Shown: in pieces, positions 19,551-28,611 of the stretch
Numbering within the stretch: position 1 is the first letter of the stretch
Layout: each line of letters opens with the position of its first letter
Origin: Hymenobacter sp. 5317J-9
Lineage (GTDB): Bacteria > Bacteroidota > Bacteroidia > Cytophagales > Hymenobacteraceae
Direction of reading: 5' to 3'
Assembly: GCF_022921075.1 (NCBI RefSeq)
Contig: NZ_CP095050.1
Location: 806,001 to 870,000 of the forward strand
DNA: 64,000 nucleotides
Made by a program: the position numbers and the translations under genes
The notes under the pieces: model-generated
What the model was told of the DNA's origin: nothing
What the model saw: the letters and a program-made list of their open reading frames with translations, nothing else
Databases searched by the model: none

Positions 19551-19775
19551 CTACACGCCGATGCGGCGGCGGTTGTATTCGGGTTCCCAGTCGTTGATGG
19601 GGCGCGAGATGCCGGGCGGCAGGTCGAGGTCGGGCAGGCCGGGGTCGTGCGGCTCGCCGCCGTCGTCGTCGCCGTCGTGGGGCGGGGGCGGGGGCAGCAC
19701 CCGGCGCCGGCGGGGCATGACCAGCACGAACAGAAAAAAAGCGCAAAAGGCAACGGCGTAGACGAGGCTGAACAT
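19551..19775 (-). CDS. Small membrane-anchored protein with acidic proline/glycine-rich tail
   Basis: 74 residues. One N-terminal hydrophobic helix (FSLVYAVAFCAFFLFVLVM) is followed by a basic RRRR stop-transfer and a tail rich in Pro, Asp and Gly (PPPPPHDGDDDGGEPHD). It ends seven bases from the GNAT stop in convergent orientation. I do not recognise a named family. Its clear TM-plus-tail design and favourable base usage suggest it is real. Confidence 0.55.
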   Translation of the reverse strand: MFSLVYAVAFCAFFLFVLVMPRRRRVLPPPPPHDGDDDGGEPHDPGLPDLDLPPGISRPINDWEPEYNRRRIGV

Positions 19776-19927
19776 GGCAAAAGCGGCTGAAGCGGTGCGG
19801 AGCCTTAAAACGCAGGCCCCCGGCCCGGCGTTGCGCGGCCGGCGTCCCTAAATTAACTGACAGTCAGGAAACGTCCGCGCATTGGGCGTAGAGAACAAGA
19901 AAAAAAGATGTCGGGCGCCCGGGGTGT

Positions 19928-19935
19928 TACCTTTG
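19928..19935 (+). promoter_or_regulatory. -7 box of the riboswitch-TonB receptor transcript
   Basis: TACCTTTG matches the Bacteroidota -7 consensus TAnnTTTG and lies about 10 bases before the start of the TPP aptamer, as expected for a riboswitch leader. No convincing -33 element is seen. Confidence 0.65.
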
Positions 19936-19941
19936 CGGCCT

Positions 19942-20026
19942 GTTTAGGGGTGCTGCGGTTGAGGTCAACCGCGGCTGAGATGATACCCATCGAACCTGAA
20001 CCGGGTAATGCCGGCGCAGGGAACAA
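19942..20026 (+). promoter_or_regulatory. TPP riboswitch (THI element)
   Basis: The conserved THI-box parts are in order: AGGGGTGCT at the 5' side, CTGAGATGATACCC in the pyrimidine-sensing arm, GAACCTGAACCGGGTAATGC, and the closing CAGGGAAC. Between 20027 and 20102 a GC-rich hairpin (around ACCCCTGGGGCGA) followed by ATTTTTTC could be a terminator, giving repression of the downstream TonB receptor when thiamine pyrophosphate is abundant. The aptamer is certain; the expression platform is inferred. Confidence 0.95.
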
Positions 20027-20102
20027 ACAATCCGCGGACGTTTCCGCTGCCGCTCCGACCCCTGGGGCGACGGCGCGTTCCATTTTTTCACCCGTTTAAT
20101 TT

Positions 20103-22346
20103 TTGAAAACTGTACTGCTTGCCGGAGCCGCCCTTGTGGGCCTGGCTGCGGCCCCAGCGCGGGCCCAGCAAACCCCTGGGCTGCCCGATACCAGCAAGGT
20201 GCGCCGCATTCTCACGCCCGAAGCGGTGGTGACGGCCACCCGCGCCACCGACAAAACCGGCACCGCCTACCAGAACGTGAGCCGCCAGGAGCTGCAGGCC
20301 CGCAACTTTGGCCAGGACATTCCCTACCTGCTCGACCAGACCCCGAGCGTGGTCACGACCTCCGACGCCGGCACCGGCGTGGGCTACACCGGCATTCGCA
20401 TTCGCGGCACCGACGGCACCCGCATCAACGTGACGCTGAACGGCGTGCCGGTGAACGAGGCCGAAAGCCACGGCGTGTTTTTCGTCGATTTGCCGGACTT
20501 GGCGTCGTCCACCCAAAGCATTCAGGTGCAGCGCGGGGCCGGGCCCAGCACCAACGGCGCGGGCGCCTTCGGAGCCAGCCTGAACGTGGAAACCCTCGGC
20601 CTGCGGCCCAAGGCCTACGCCGAAGTGAACAACTCGGCCGGCTCGTTTGGCACTTGGAAATCGACCATCATGGCCGGCACGGGGCTCATCAACGGCCACT
20701 TTTCGGTAGATGCCCGCGCCTCGCGGGTGCAGAGCGACGGCTACGTTGACCGCGCCTCGTCGCGGCTGAAGTCGTTGTACCTGACCGGCACGTACTCCGA
20801 CGACAAGACCCTGCTGCGCGCCCTCGTGCTCACCGGCTACGAAACCACCTACCAAAGCTGGTACGGCTTGGCCGACTCGCTGCTGCGCCGCAACCGCCGC
20901 TACAACGAAGCCGGCACCGATGCCGGCCAGCACCTGCCGGCCTATAAAAACCAGACCGACAACTACCAGCAGGACTACTACCAGTTCCTGATTTCGCGCC
21001 AGCTCGCGCCGACGCTTAACCTGAGCGTGACGCCGTTCTGGACGCGCGGCGGTGGCTACTACGAGGAGTATAAAGCCAATCAGGAATTCGAGAAGTACGG
21101 CATCAGCGGGCCGGTGTACCAGCCGGCGGCCGCCGGCGGGTTCGACACGCTGCGCACCACCGACGTCATTCGGCGGCGCTGGCTGAAAACCGATATGTAC
21201 GGGGCCACGTTCGCCCTGCAGGCCCGGCCCGTCAGCGGGCTCATCACCGAGGCCACGCTGGGCGGGGCCGTGTTGGGCTACCGGGGCCAGCATTTCGATG
21301 AGCTGACCTGGGCGCAGCGCGGCGCGTTCATTCCCGAAACCGGCACGCGCTACAACGACGAGCCCAACGCCCACAAGCAGGACATCAACGTGTATAGCCG
21401 CGTGAACGTGGACCTGACAGGCCAGCTGGCGGGCTTTGCCGACCTGCAATACCGCTTCGTGCGCTACGAACTATACGCGCCCGACGGCCGCCCCGACGGC
21501 GCCAAAAGCCAGCAAACGACCCGGTTCAACTTCGTCAACCCCAAGTTTGGCCTCACCTACCAGTTGCGGCCAACTACCCAACTCTACGCCTCTTTCGCGC
21601 TGGCCCAGCGCGAGCCCACCCGCACCGACTACACCGACACGCCCGCCGAGCGCCGGCCCACCGCCGAAATGCTCTACAACTACGAGCTGGGCTTGCGCCG
21701 CGCCACCGAGAAGGTGCAGGCCAACCTGAACCTGTACTACATGTACTACCACAATCAGTTGGTGCTGAGCGGCCGCCTCGACGACGTGGGCAATGCCATT
21801 CACACCAACGTGGCCGAGAGCTACCGCCGCGGCGTGGAAGGCCAGGTGACCTACCGCCCCGTGCCAACCCTGAGCCTGACGGGTACGGCCACCGCCAGCC
21901 AGAACAAAATCAACAACTACACCGACTACCTGACCGACTACGACCAGGGCGGCGAAAAAGCCACCACCTTCTCGCAAACCAACATTGCGTTTTCGCCCAG
22001 CCTCACGGCGGCCTACACCGTGGAGTACGAAGCCCTGCCCGGCCTGAAGCTGGCGGCGCTGGCTCGCTACGCTGGCCGCCAATACCTCGACAACACCAGC
22101 ACCGAAGCCCGCAGCATTGCCCCCTACTACGTGCAGGACGTGCGCCTGCGCTACCTCTGGCAGCCGCAGAAATGGGGCTTCCGGGAAGTGGAGCTGGCCG
22201 TGCTGGTCAACAACGTGTTTGCCACCGAATACGTGAACAACGGCTATACCTACGGCTACGTGTACGGCGGGCAAACGCAGTACTTCAACTACTACTACCC
22301 GCAGGCCAAAACCAATTTCCTGGCCTCGCTGAACGTACGGTTCTAA
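20103..22346 (+). CDS. TonB-dependent outer-membrane receptor under TPP-riboswitch control
   Basis: 747 residues. The start must be the TTG at 20103 (MKTVLLAGAALVGLAAAPARA is a signal peptide, and no ATG is available). A plug domain lies at about residues 45-160 (GIRIRGTDGTRINVTLNGVP), then a 22-strand-type barrel ending in ...ASLNVRF with a terminal Phe. There is no N-terminal carboxypeptidase-like domain, so it is not SusC-type. Thiamine or a thiamine precursor is the likely cargo because of the riboswitch; that is inference from regulation. Confidence 0.93.
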   Translation: MKTVLLAGAALVGLAAAPARAQQTPGLPDTSKVRRILTPEAVVTATRATDKTGTAYQNVSRQELQARNFGQDIPYLLDQTPSVVTTSDAGTGVGYTGIRIRGTDGTRINVTLNGVPVNEAESHGVFFVDLPDLASSTQSIQVQRGAGPSTNGAGAFGASLNVETLGLRPKAYAEVNNSAGSFGTWKSTIMAGTGLINGHFSVDARASRVQSDGYVDRASSRLKSLYLTGTYSDDKTLLRALVLTGYETTYQSWYGLADSLLRRNRRYNEAGTDAGQHLPAYKNQTDNYQQDYYQFLISRQLAPTLNLSVTPFWTRGGGYYEEYKANQEFEKYGISGPVYQPAAAGGFDTLRTTDVIRRRWLKTDMYGATFALQARPVSGLITEATLGGAVLGYRGQHFDELTWAQRGAFIPETGTRYNDEPNAHKQDINVYSRVNVDLTGQLAGFADLQYRFVRYELYAPDGRPDGAKSQQTTRFNFVNPKFGLTYQLRPTTQLYASFALAQREPTRTDYTDTPAERRPTAEMLYNYELGLRRATEKVQANLNLYYMYYHNQLVLSGRLDDVGNAIHTNVAESYRRGVEGQVTYRPVPTLSLTGTATASQNKINNYTDYLTDYDQGGEKATTFSQTNIAFSPSLTAAYTVEYEALPGLKLAALARYAGRQYLDNTSTEARSIAPYYVQDVRLRYLWQPQKWGFREVELAVLVNNVFATEYVNNGYTYGYVYGGQTQYFNYYYPQAKTNFLASLNVRF

Positions 22347-22357
22347 GTCTCCTTGGC

Positions 22358-22402
22358 CCACAAAAAAAACCCGATACGTGCAGTGTCGGGGCTTTTTTGT
22401 GG
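22358..22402. terminator. Bidirectional terminator between TonB receptor and permease
   Basis: Arms 22358-22376 (CCACAAAAAAAACCCGATA) and 22384-22402 pair over about 18 bases, with A-runs and T-runs on both sides. It separates two convergent genes and abuts the permease stop at 22403. Confidence 0.8.
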
Positions 22403-24160
22403 TCAGATAATCAGCCGCACGCCGCCCAGCTCCGAAATCTGGTACGGAAACCGGTCGCCGGGCGAGCCGATGAACATGAAGTTTTTGGGGATGTTCCACT
22501 GCTCGGAAAGCTCCTCAATCAGGGCCGGGCCGAACGTGCCGTGAATGGTCACGAATTCCACTTCAATCTGCTCGTAGGCGCGGTCCAGCACCCGGATGTC
22601 GTTCAGCAGCTCCTCGGGGTACTTCTCGCCTTCTTTGAGCAGGGTCACGATGCGCAACCGGTTGGTAAATTCGTTTTCCACCACGTAGGCCATCACCTTG
22701 TTGAGGTTCGAGACGTTGTCGCCCTTCGTGAAAAACACGAACTCCTGCTGGGCCAGCTCCTTCAGCTGCCGCCGCACCTTGAGGCGGGCCAGCCGCGCCA
22801 CCCGCGGCAGGTGGCTGGCCAACCGCTCGGCCGCCGACAGCGCCAGGTTGAGAATGGCAATGCGGTTGAGCATGATGGACACCACGGCCATGGCCGGCAG
22901 GAAATACTCCAGGAACACAATGAGGTACTCGGGGTGAATGCGGACGTTGCCGAACAAGGCCACCAGCACGCCCAGCAACGCCAGCGTGACCGTGAGAATG
23001 CCCGCGTACACGGGCCGCGGCAGGTTGGGCCGCTTGCCCTTCAGCAGGAAGTTGCCGAGGGCAAACAGGGCCATCACCGACAAAAACGAAATGGTGTACA
23101 CGCCCGCCAGCGTGCCCAGCTGCCCCTGCGTGATGAACAGTACCGACACGCAGAGTACGAAGAAAACAATGAGAATGAGGTAGTTGCTGCCGCGCTTGTT
23201 TTCCTTCAAAAAAACCTGCGGCAGAATGCGGTCCAGGGTCATGCGCTTCATCAGCCCGCTCACACCCACGAACGACGTGAGCACGGCCCCGCTGAGCACG
23301 GCCACGGCGTTCACCGAAATGGCCACGCCCAACCACGGCCCGCCCGTGACGGTGCCCAGGTGCGAAAGCAGCGTTTCGGTGTGCTGGCCCACTTCCACCA
23401 GCGGTAGCACCGCAATGGCCAGAAAGGCAATGAGCGGGTTGAACACCGTGACCACCACCCACATGTTGCGCAGCGTTTTCTGAAACACGCCGCGGGCCTG
23501 CTCTTCCACAAAGTTGGCCGAGCTCTCGAAGCCCGAAATGCCCAGCATGGCCGCGCTAAACCCAAAAAACAGCGCGTTGAGGATGCTGCCGCCCTTCACG
23601 GGCACCTGGAAGTTGAGGGTCAGGTTGTGCAGGCCGTGGGTGGCCAGGTACCAGCCCGTCATGCCCACCAACACCGTGAGCGAGGTCAGGTGCACCAGAA
23701 AAATAACCACCGCCACGATGGCCGACTCCGACATGCCCAGGATGGTGAGCAGCAAAAACAGCCCCAGCAGCCCCACCGTGGCCCAAATGATGGGCAGGCC
23801 CTCCCACAGCGTATGCAGGTAGTGCATGGCCTCGTTGGCCGAAAGCACCGCCGTGGCCATGTACGAGAGGATGGTGAGGCAGGCGGCCAGGGCGGCGTTG
23901 CGCTTGCTGGTGGTGTTCAGCAGCACGTTGTAGGCGCCGCCGTTCAGCGGCAGGGCGCCCACCACTTCGCCGTAGATTTTGCGAAACAGAAACAGCACCG
24001 CGCCCACCACCAGCAGGGCCAGCCAGGCGTACTGGCCCGCGTAGGAAATGGCCAGCGCCGACACGTAGAGGCACGACGAGGAAATGTCGTTGCCGCAAAT
24101 GGCAGTGGCTTCCAGCTCATTCAGCTTGGCGGCGTGGGTGGGATGCTCGGCGGTGGCCAT
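22403..24160 (-). CDS. APC-family amino acid permease with a C-terminal soluble domain
   Basis: 585 residues from the ATG at 24160, chosen because the conserved N-terminus (LNELEATAICGNDISSSCLY) follows it; upstream in-frame codons look non-coding. About 12 TM segments occupy residues 30-440 (for example the unwound helix GFSAAMLGISGFESSANF). The last 130 residues are a soluble, conserved-looking domain (NRLRIVTLLKEGEKYPEELL), a layout seen in Bacteroidota APC permeases. The substrate is unknown. Confidence 0.88.
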   Translation of the reverse strand: MATAEHPTHAAKLNELEATAICGNDISSSCLYVSALAISYAGQYAWLALLVVGAVLFLFRKIYGEVVGALPLNGGAYNVLLNTTSKRNAALAACLTILSYMATAVLSANEAMHYLHTLWEGLPIIWATVGLLGLFLLLTILGMSESAIVAVVIFLVHLTSLTVLVGMTGWYLATHGLHNLTLNFQVPVKGGSILNALFFGFSAAMLGISGFESSANFVEEQARGVFQKTLRNMWVVVTVFNPLIAFLAIAVLPLVEVGQHTETLLSHLGTVTGGPWLGVAISVNAVAVLSGAVLTSFVGVSGLMKRMTLDRILPQVFLKENKRGSNYLILIVFFVLCVSVLFITQGQLGTLAGVYTISFLSVMALFALGNFLLKGKRPNLPRPVYAGILTVTLALLGVLVALFGNVRIHPEYLIVFLEYFLPAMAVVSIMLNRIAILNLALSAAERLASHLPRVARLARLKVRRQLKELAQQEFVFFTKGDNVSNLNKVMAYVVENEFTNRLRIVTLLKEGEKYPEELLNDIRVLDRAYEQIEVEFVTIHGTFGPALIEELSEQWNIPKNFMFIGSPGDRFPYQISELGGVRLII

Positions 24161-24299
24161 GAGGAAAGGATGAATTTTTGGCAAGCATACGGCTTTGTGC
24201 GCCAAACGGCGCGGATAGCCGCCGCGGCCCATTGAAACCGGGCCGCCAAGCGGCAGACGATAAGGCCGCTGGCTGCAACCACGCCTGCGCCCCGGCTGT

Positions 24300-24307
24300 T
24301 ACCTTTG
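24300..24307 (+). promoter_or_regulatory. -7 box upstream of the acyl-CoA dehydrogenase gene
   Basis: TACCTTTG, an exact match to TAnnTTTG, lies 43 bases before the ATG at 24350. No clear -33 TTTG is visible at normal spacing. Confidence 0.6.
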
Positions 24308-24349
24308 CAACCATACTCCCACCCAATTCCCACCACCCACTTTTCGCTT

Positions 24350-25585
24350 ATGTCCTCGCAAGCCGACGTACTCTCCCCCGAAGCCAAAGCCCATACCGCC
24401 CAGAAAGGCAGCACCAACGCCAACGGCTTCACCGATTATTTCGACCTCGACGGCCTGCTCACCGAAGAGCACCTGCTCATTCGCCAGAGCATCCGCGATT
24501 TCGTGAAGAAGGAGATTTCGCCCAACATCGAAAAGTGGGCGCAGGACGCGCACTTCCCTTCGGAAATCGTGCGCAAGTTTGGCGACGTGGGCGCCTTCGG
24601 CCCCACCATACCGCAGGAATACGGCGGCGGCGGGCTCGACTACATCAGCTACGGCCTCATCATGCAGGAAATTGAGCGCGGCGACTCGGGCATGCGCTCC
24701 ACCGCCTCGGTGCAGGGCTCGCTGGTGATGTTTCCCATCTACGCCTACGGCTCGGAAGAGCAGCGCAAGAAGTACCTGCCCAAGCTCGCCAGCGGCGAGT
24801 GGCTGGGCTGCTTCGGCCTCACCGAGCCCGACCACGGCTCGAACCCCGGCGGCATGACCACCAACCTCAAGGACATGGGCGACCATTACCTGCTGAACGG
24901 CGCCAAGCTCTGGATTTCGAACTCGCCCGAGTGCCAGGTGGCCGTGGTGTGGGCCAAAAACGAACAGGGCCGCATCAAGGGCGTCATCGTGGAGCGCGGC
25001 ATGGAAGGCTTCAGCACCCCCGAAATCCACAACAAGTGGAGCCTGCGCGCCTCCTGCACCGGCGAGCTAGTGTTTGAGGACGTGAAAATCCCCAAAGAGA
25101 ATATCCTGCCCAACATTGACGGCCTCAAAGGCCCGCTGTCCTGCCTCGATTCGGCCCGCTTCGGCATTGCCTGGGGTGCCATCGGCGCGGCCATCGACTG
25201 CTACGAGTCGGCCCTGAAATACTCCCTGCAGCGCGAGCAGTTCGGCAAGCCCATCGCCAGCTACCAGCTCCAGCAGAAGAAGCTGGCCGAGATGATTACC
25301 GAAATCACCAAGGCCCAGCTCATGGCCTGGCGCCTGGGCGTGCTCAAAAACGAAGGCAAAGCCACCAGCGCCCAAATCTCCATGGCCAAGCGCAACTCCG
25401 TGGAAATGGCCTTGCACATTGCCCGCGAAGCCCGCCAGATTCACGGCGGCATGGGCATCACCGGCGAGTACCCCATCATGCGCCACATGATGAACCTGGA
25501 ATCGGTGATTACATACGAGGGCACGCACGACATTCACCTGCTGATTACGGGCGCAGATATCACGGGCATTCAGGCGTTCAAATAG
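24350..25585 (+). CDS. Acyl-CoA dehydrogenase, glutaryl-CoA dehydrogenase type
   Basis: 411 residues from the ATG at 24350. The FAD/substrate motifs GLTEPDHGSNPGGM, WISNSPECQ and KWSLRASCTGEL match the glutaryl-CoA dehydrogenase branch, and the catalytic Glu is placed in YEGTHDIH near the C-terminus as in that branch. Family members dehydrogenate (and GCDH also decarboxylates) glutaryl-CoA in lysine and tryptophan breakdown. No other pathway genes are adjacent, so the true substrate is inferred from sequence type only. It is followed by a strong terminator. Confidence 0.9.
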   Translation: MSSQADVLSPEAKAHTAQKGSTNANGFTDYFDLDGLLTEEHLLIRQSIRDFVKKEISPNIEKWAQDAHFPSEIVRKFGDVGAFGPTIPQEYGGGGLDYISYGLIMQEIERGDSGMRSTASVQGSLVMFPIYAYGSEEQRKKYLPKLASGEWLGCFGLTEPDHGSNPGGMTTNLKDMGDHYLLNGAKLWISNSPECQVAVVWAKNEQGRIKGVIVERGMEGFSTPEIHNKWSLRASCTGELVFEDVKIPKENILPNIDGLKGPLSCLDSARFGIAWGAIGAAIDCYESALKYSLQREQFGKPIASYQLQQKKLAEMITEITKAQLMAWRLGVLKNEGKATSAQISMAKRNSVEMALHIAREARQIHGGMGITGEYPIMRHMMNLESVITYEGTHDIHLLITGADITGIQAFK

Positions 25586-25604
25586 CATATTTCACAGTTT
25601 TGAT

Positions 25605-25642
25605 AAAAAGCCGCCGTTCCGCACGCAGAACGGCGGCTTTTT
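25605..25642. terminator. Terminator of the acyl-CoA dehydrogenase gene
   Basis: Perfect 15-base arms (AAAAAGCCGCCGTTC / GAACGGCGGCTTTTT) with an 8-base loop, 20 bases after the stop, followed by the T-run of the arm itself. Confidence 0.88.
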
Positions 25643-25656
25643 GCGTTAGTGCCCCG

Positions 25657-26301
25657 ATGCAAAAGTTTGGCTTTCTCCTATTGCTATTATTGTTTGAGGC
25701 GGTTGTCTGCCGCGCTCAGGAGGGTGCCGAGAAGCTGAAATATCAGCTGGTGGAAGCCATTTTGGAGGAGCTCCCGACGCAGTTTGCCTATGCAAAGCTC
25801 GGCCCGGATGGCTTGTACCACCGGCTGCCTCCAATGGTGACCGATACCCCAGTGGTGCGGCTGCTGCTGCTCGACCACCCCTATTCAACCGACCTCGACT
25901 ACCGGATTGTGTTGGCCGAGGATGGTACTTATGAGCGGACCCAGCTCCTGAAGTACTTCACGGCTGCCGATGTGGCTTACATGCGTCAGCAATTGCCGGC
26001 CAGCAAGCTGTTCCGATTTGAACAGGCCAAATTCCGGGAGCCCTGGGTCACGGTGGTTTCGCTCGATACCATGATGGCGCTCAATAAGCGCTTACGCCGG
26101 GAAACAGAATTTTCGAGCAGCAATTTGCTGCTACAACGTTATGGCAACGACCGAACCACCGCCGTTTGGGGCATTTTGCTCTCTAAAAACCACAAGCGGG
26201 CGTTGGTAAACGTGGGCGGAGACGGCTGGCGGACCAGCGTGTACGTCAAAAGAGGAACCACCTGGTACAAAGAAACCGACCTGTTCGTAGTAGCTTATTA
26301 A
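25657..26301 (+). CDS. Secreted protein of unknown function
   Basis: 214 residues. The ATG at 25657 gives a signal peptide (MQKFGFLLLLLLFEAVVCRA); the frame is open further upstream, but that part overlaps the preceding terminator. The mature protein is mixed alpha/beta, with segments such as AILEELPTQFAYAKLGPDG and RYGNDRTTAVWGILLSKNHK. It has no cysteines that would make it a lipoprotein. I do not recognise a family. The gene has its own position between two terminator-like regions. Confidence 0.75.
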   Translation: MQKFGFLLLLLLFEAVVCRAQEGAEKLKYQLVEAILEELPTQFAYAKLGPDGLYHRLPPMVTDTPVVRLLLLDHPYSTDLDYRIVLAEDGTYERTQLLKYFTAADVAYMRQQLPASKLFRFEQAKFREPWVTVVSLDTMMALNKRLRRETEFSSSNLLLQRYGNDRTTAVWGILLSKNHKRALVNVGGDGWRTSVYVKRGTTWYKETDLFVVAY

Positions 26302-26422
26302 GCCGAAGCCTCTCAACTTCTCCCGCCCACAAGCTTCCGGACGACGGGGCAAACCGCTGCGTTGCCCCCTTCGTGGTTGCTGCTGAGGCAAAATGCTGCG
26401 GGAATCGCCGTAATTTGGCCCC

Positions 26423-26770
26423 ATGATGAAAATCGTGACCGACTCTGAACCCCTTGTGCTGCTCGAGTGCCTCGTGGCCGGCACCTCGCACCGCCCCAAT
26501 CTGGAGAAATACGAGCCGACTCTGCAGGTAGGCCAGGCTCTGCTGCTCACCCGCGAGCCCGATAACCACTACGACGACTGGGCCGTGCAAGTGCACACCG
26601 CCCCCGCCGACTCGGCCGATAACGTGTGGCTGGGCTACCTGCCCGAAGGCCGCAACGAAACCGTGGCCCGCCTGCTCGACGCCGGCAAGAACCTCTCGGC
26701 CCGCCTCAACCACAAATCCTGGGAAACCGACTGGCTACACCTCGACATTGAAGTGCTGCTGCACGAATAG
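26423..26770 (+). CDS. Stand-alone HIRAN-domain protein
   Basis: 115 residues. The pattern VAGTSHR ... LLTREPDNHYDDWAVQVH ... VWLGYLPEGRNETVARLLD is a HIRAN domain, known from the N-terminus of Rad5/HLTF helicases, where it binds 3' DNA ends, and also found alone in bacteria. Two consecutive ATG codons (26423, 26426) could serve as start. A weak TAATTTG box lies just upstream. The adjacent downstream gene is ruvB, but a long palindromic repeat separates them. Confidence 0.85.
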   Translation: MMKIVTDSEPLVLLECLVAGTSHRPNLEKYEPTLQVGQALLLTREPDNHYDDWAVQVHTAPADSADNVWLGYLPEGRNETVARLLDAGKNLSARLNHKSWETDWLHLDIEVLLHE

Positions 26771-26794
26771 GAGCAAGGTGTCATCAGGACTTTT

Positions 26795-26894
26795 GTCATC
26801 CTGAGCGCAGCGAAGGACTTTATCACGTTTGCACCGCAGGAATTAAGGTAAGCAACTCTAACGTGATAAAGTCCTTCGCTGCGCTCAGGATGAC
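26795..26894. repeat. About 100-bp palindromic intergenic repeat, GTCATCCTGAGCGCAG variant
   Basis: Perfect 33-base arms, 26795-26827 and 26862-26894, start with GTCATCCTGAGCGCAGCG and end in TTTATCACG, around a 34-base loop. The outer 16 bases are related to the GTCATGCTGAGCGCAG palindromes at 49-52 kb, while the inner stem differs. It is a member of a dispersed repeat family. Confidence 0.85.
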
Positions 26895-26990
26895 AAACGA
26901 ATTTTTACTTCCTCGAAGGAGCTTTTTTGCCCCCAATGCGGTTACTCACTAGCTTAGCAAGCGCCGACCAATCATTTTAGCAATATCATT

Positions 26991-28046
26991 ATGCGCGAAG
27001 CCTTTCTCACCGGCGGAACCGACGGATTCGATGCCACCGACAAGGACATCGACAAAGCCCTCCGCCCGCTTAGTTTCGACGACTTCACGGGCCAGGACAA
27101 GATTCTGGAGAACTTGAAAGTCTTCGTGGCCGCCGCCAAGCAGCGCGGCGACGCCCTCGACCACATGCTGCTGCACGGCCCTCCCGGCCTGGGCAAAACC
27201 ACCCTCTCGCACATCATCGCCAACGAGCTGGGTTCGGGCATCAAGATGACCAGCGGCCCGGTGCTCGACAAGCCCAGCGACCTCGCCGGCCTGCTCACCA
27301 ATCTGGAGCCGCACGACGTGCTGTTCATCGACGAAATCCACCGCCTCAACCCCGTGGTGGAAGAGTACCTCTACTCGGCGATGGAGGACTACCGCATCGA
27401 CATCATGCTCGACTCGGGCCCCAACGCCCGCTCGGTGCAGATTTCGCTCTCGCCCTTCACCCTCGTGGGCGCCACCACGCGCTCGGGCATGCTCACGGCG
27501 CCGCTGCGGGCCCGTTTCGGCATTTCGGCCCGCCTCGAGTACTACGATTCCAAGCTGCTGACCACCATCGTGCAGCGTTCGGCCGAAATTCTGGGTACGC
27601 CCATTCACGAGGACGCGGCCTTTGAAATTGCCCGTCGCTCGCGCGGCACGCCCCGCATTGCCAACAACCTGCTGCGCCGCACCCGCGACTTCGCCCAAAT
27701 CAAAGGCGACGGCACCATCACGGTCGAAATCGCGCAGTTTGCCCTCAATGCCCTCGACGTGGACGCCCGCGGCCTCGACGACATGGACAAGCGCATTCTC
27801 ACCACCATCATCGACAAGTTCAAGGGTGGCCCGGTGGGCATCAGCACCATCGCCACGGCCTGCGGCGAGGAAGGCGAAACCATCGAAGAAGTGTACGAGC
27901 CGTTCCTGATTCAGGAGGGCTACATCAAGCGCACCTCGCGCGGCCGGGAAGCCACCGAAGCCGCGTATCAGCACCTCGGCCGCCTGTTGCCCAACCACCT
28001 GCGCGGCAACAACGGCGTGAGCTTATTTGACGAGATAACCTCGTAA
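26991..28046 (+). CDS. ruvB: Holliday junction branch migration helicase RuvB
   Basis: 351 residues. It is the motor subunit of RuvABC recombination repair. Walker [10 protein letters not shown], Walker [10 protein letters not shown], the sensor segment [11 protein letters not shown] and the C-terminal winged-helix region ([17 protein letters not shown]) are all present and normal. The start ATG gives the usual short N-terminus. A terminator follows at 28063. Confidence 0.98.
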   Translation: MREAFLTGGTDGFDATDKDIDKALRPLSFDDFTGQDKILENLKVFVAAAKQRGDALDHMLLHGPPGLGKTTLSHIIANELGSGIKMTSGPVLDKPSDLAGLLTNLEPHDVLFIDEIHRLNPVVEEYLYSAMEDYRIDIMLDSGPNARSVQISLSPFTLVGATTRSGMLTAPLRARFGISARLEYYDSKLLTTIVQRSAEILGTPIHEDAAFEIARRSRGTPRIANNLLRRTRDFAQIKGDGTITVEIAQFALNALDVDARGLDDMDKRILTTIIDKFKGGPVGISTIATACGEEGETIEEVYEPFLIQEGYIKRTSRGREATEAAYQHLGRLLPNHLRGNNGVSLFDEITS

Positions 28047-28062
28047 TTTATTGTTGAACACA

Positions 28063-28096
28063 CAAAAACGCACCGCCACTTGGCGGTGCGTTTTTG
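28063..28096. terminator. Terminator of ruvB
   Basis: Perfect 16-base arms (CAAAAACGCACCGCCA / TGGCGGTGCGTTTTTG) with a 2-base gap, 16 bases after the ruvB stop; the T-run is in the right arm. Confidence 0.88.
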
Positions 28097-28112
28097 TTTG
28101 CCGATGCTAGCC

Positions 28113-28595
28113 ATGCACACGTTTACCGCGCCGCTGGAAATAATTGGTGTCAATCCTTTTGTGCAGGTGCCCGAAGCAATACTGGCCGATATTTTTGCCC
28201 AGGCAGGGCGCAGCAAAGGCCCGATACGGGTGCTTGGCACCGTGAACGGCCGGCCCTACCAGCAAACGCTGGTGCGCTACGCCGGCCTCTGGCGCCTCTA
28301 CATCAACCTGCTGATGCTGGCCAATTCGCCCCGCCGCATCGGGGAAGTGCTGGCCATTGCCATCGACTACAATCCGGAGGCCGCGCCGGTGCTGTCCTGC
28401 CCGGCCTTCGAGCAGGCGCTGGCCGAAACTCCCGCAGCCCGGGCGGTGTTTGCGGGCCTGTCGCCTTCGCGGCAACACGAAATAGTGCGCTACCTCCTCA
28501 GCCTGAAAACCGACGAGAGCCTGGAGCGCAATCTGGGCCTTGCCATTGGTTTTTTGCTGGGCAAAAACCGTTTCGTCGGCCGCGACCGGCCTTAA
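28113..28595 (+). CDS. YdeI/OmdA-like protein with DUF1905 domain
   Basis: 160 residues from the ATG at 28113 (an ATG three codons earlier is equally possible). The first half ([17 protein letters not shown] ... GLWRLYIN) is a DUF1905 fold. The second half ([38 protein letters not shown]) is the helical YdeI/OmdA bacteriocin-resistance-type domain. Its function in Bacteroidota is unknown. It ends 16 bases before queG and is probably cotranscribed with it. Confidence 0.85.
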   Translation: MHTFTAPLEIIGVNPFVQVPEAILADIFAQAGRSKGPIRVLGTVNGRPYQQTLVRYAGLWRLYINLLMLANSPRRIGEVLAIAIDYNPEAAPVLSCPAFEQALAETPAARAVFAGLSPSRQHEIVRYLLSLKTDESLERNLGLAIGFLLGKNRFVGRDRP

Positions 28596-28611
28596 TCTTA
28601 TTTCAGTTAGC

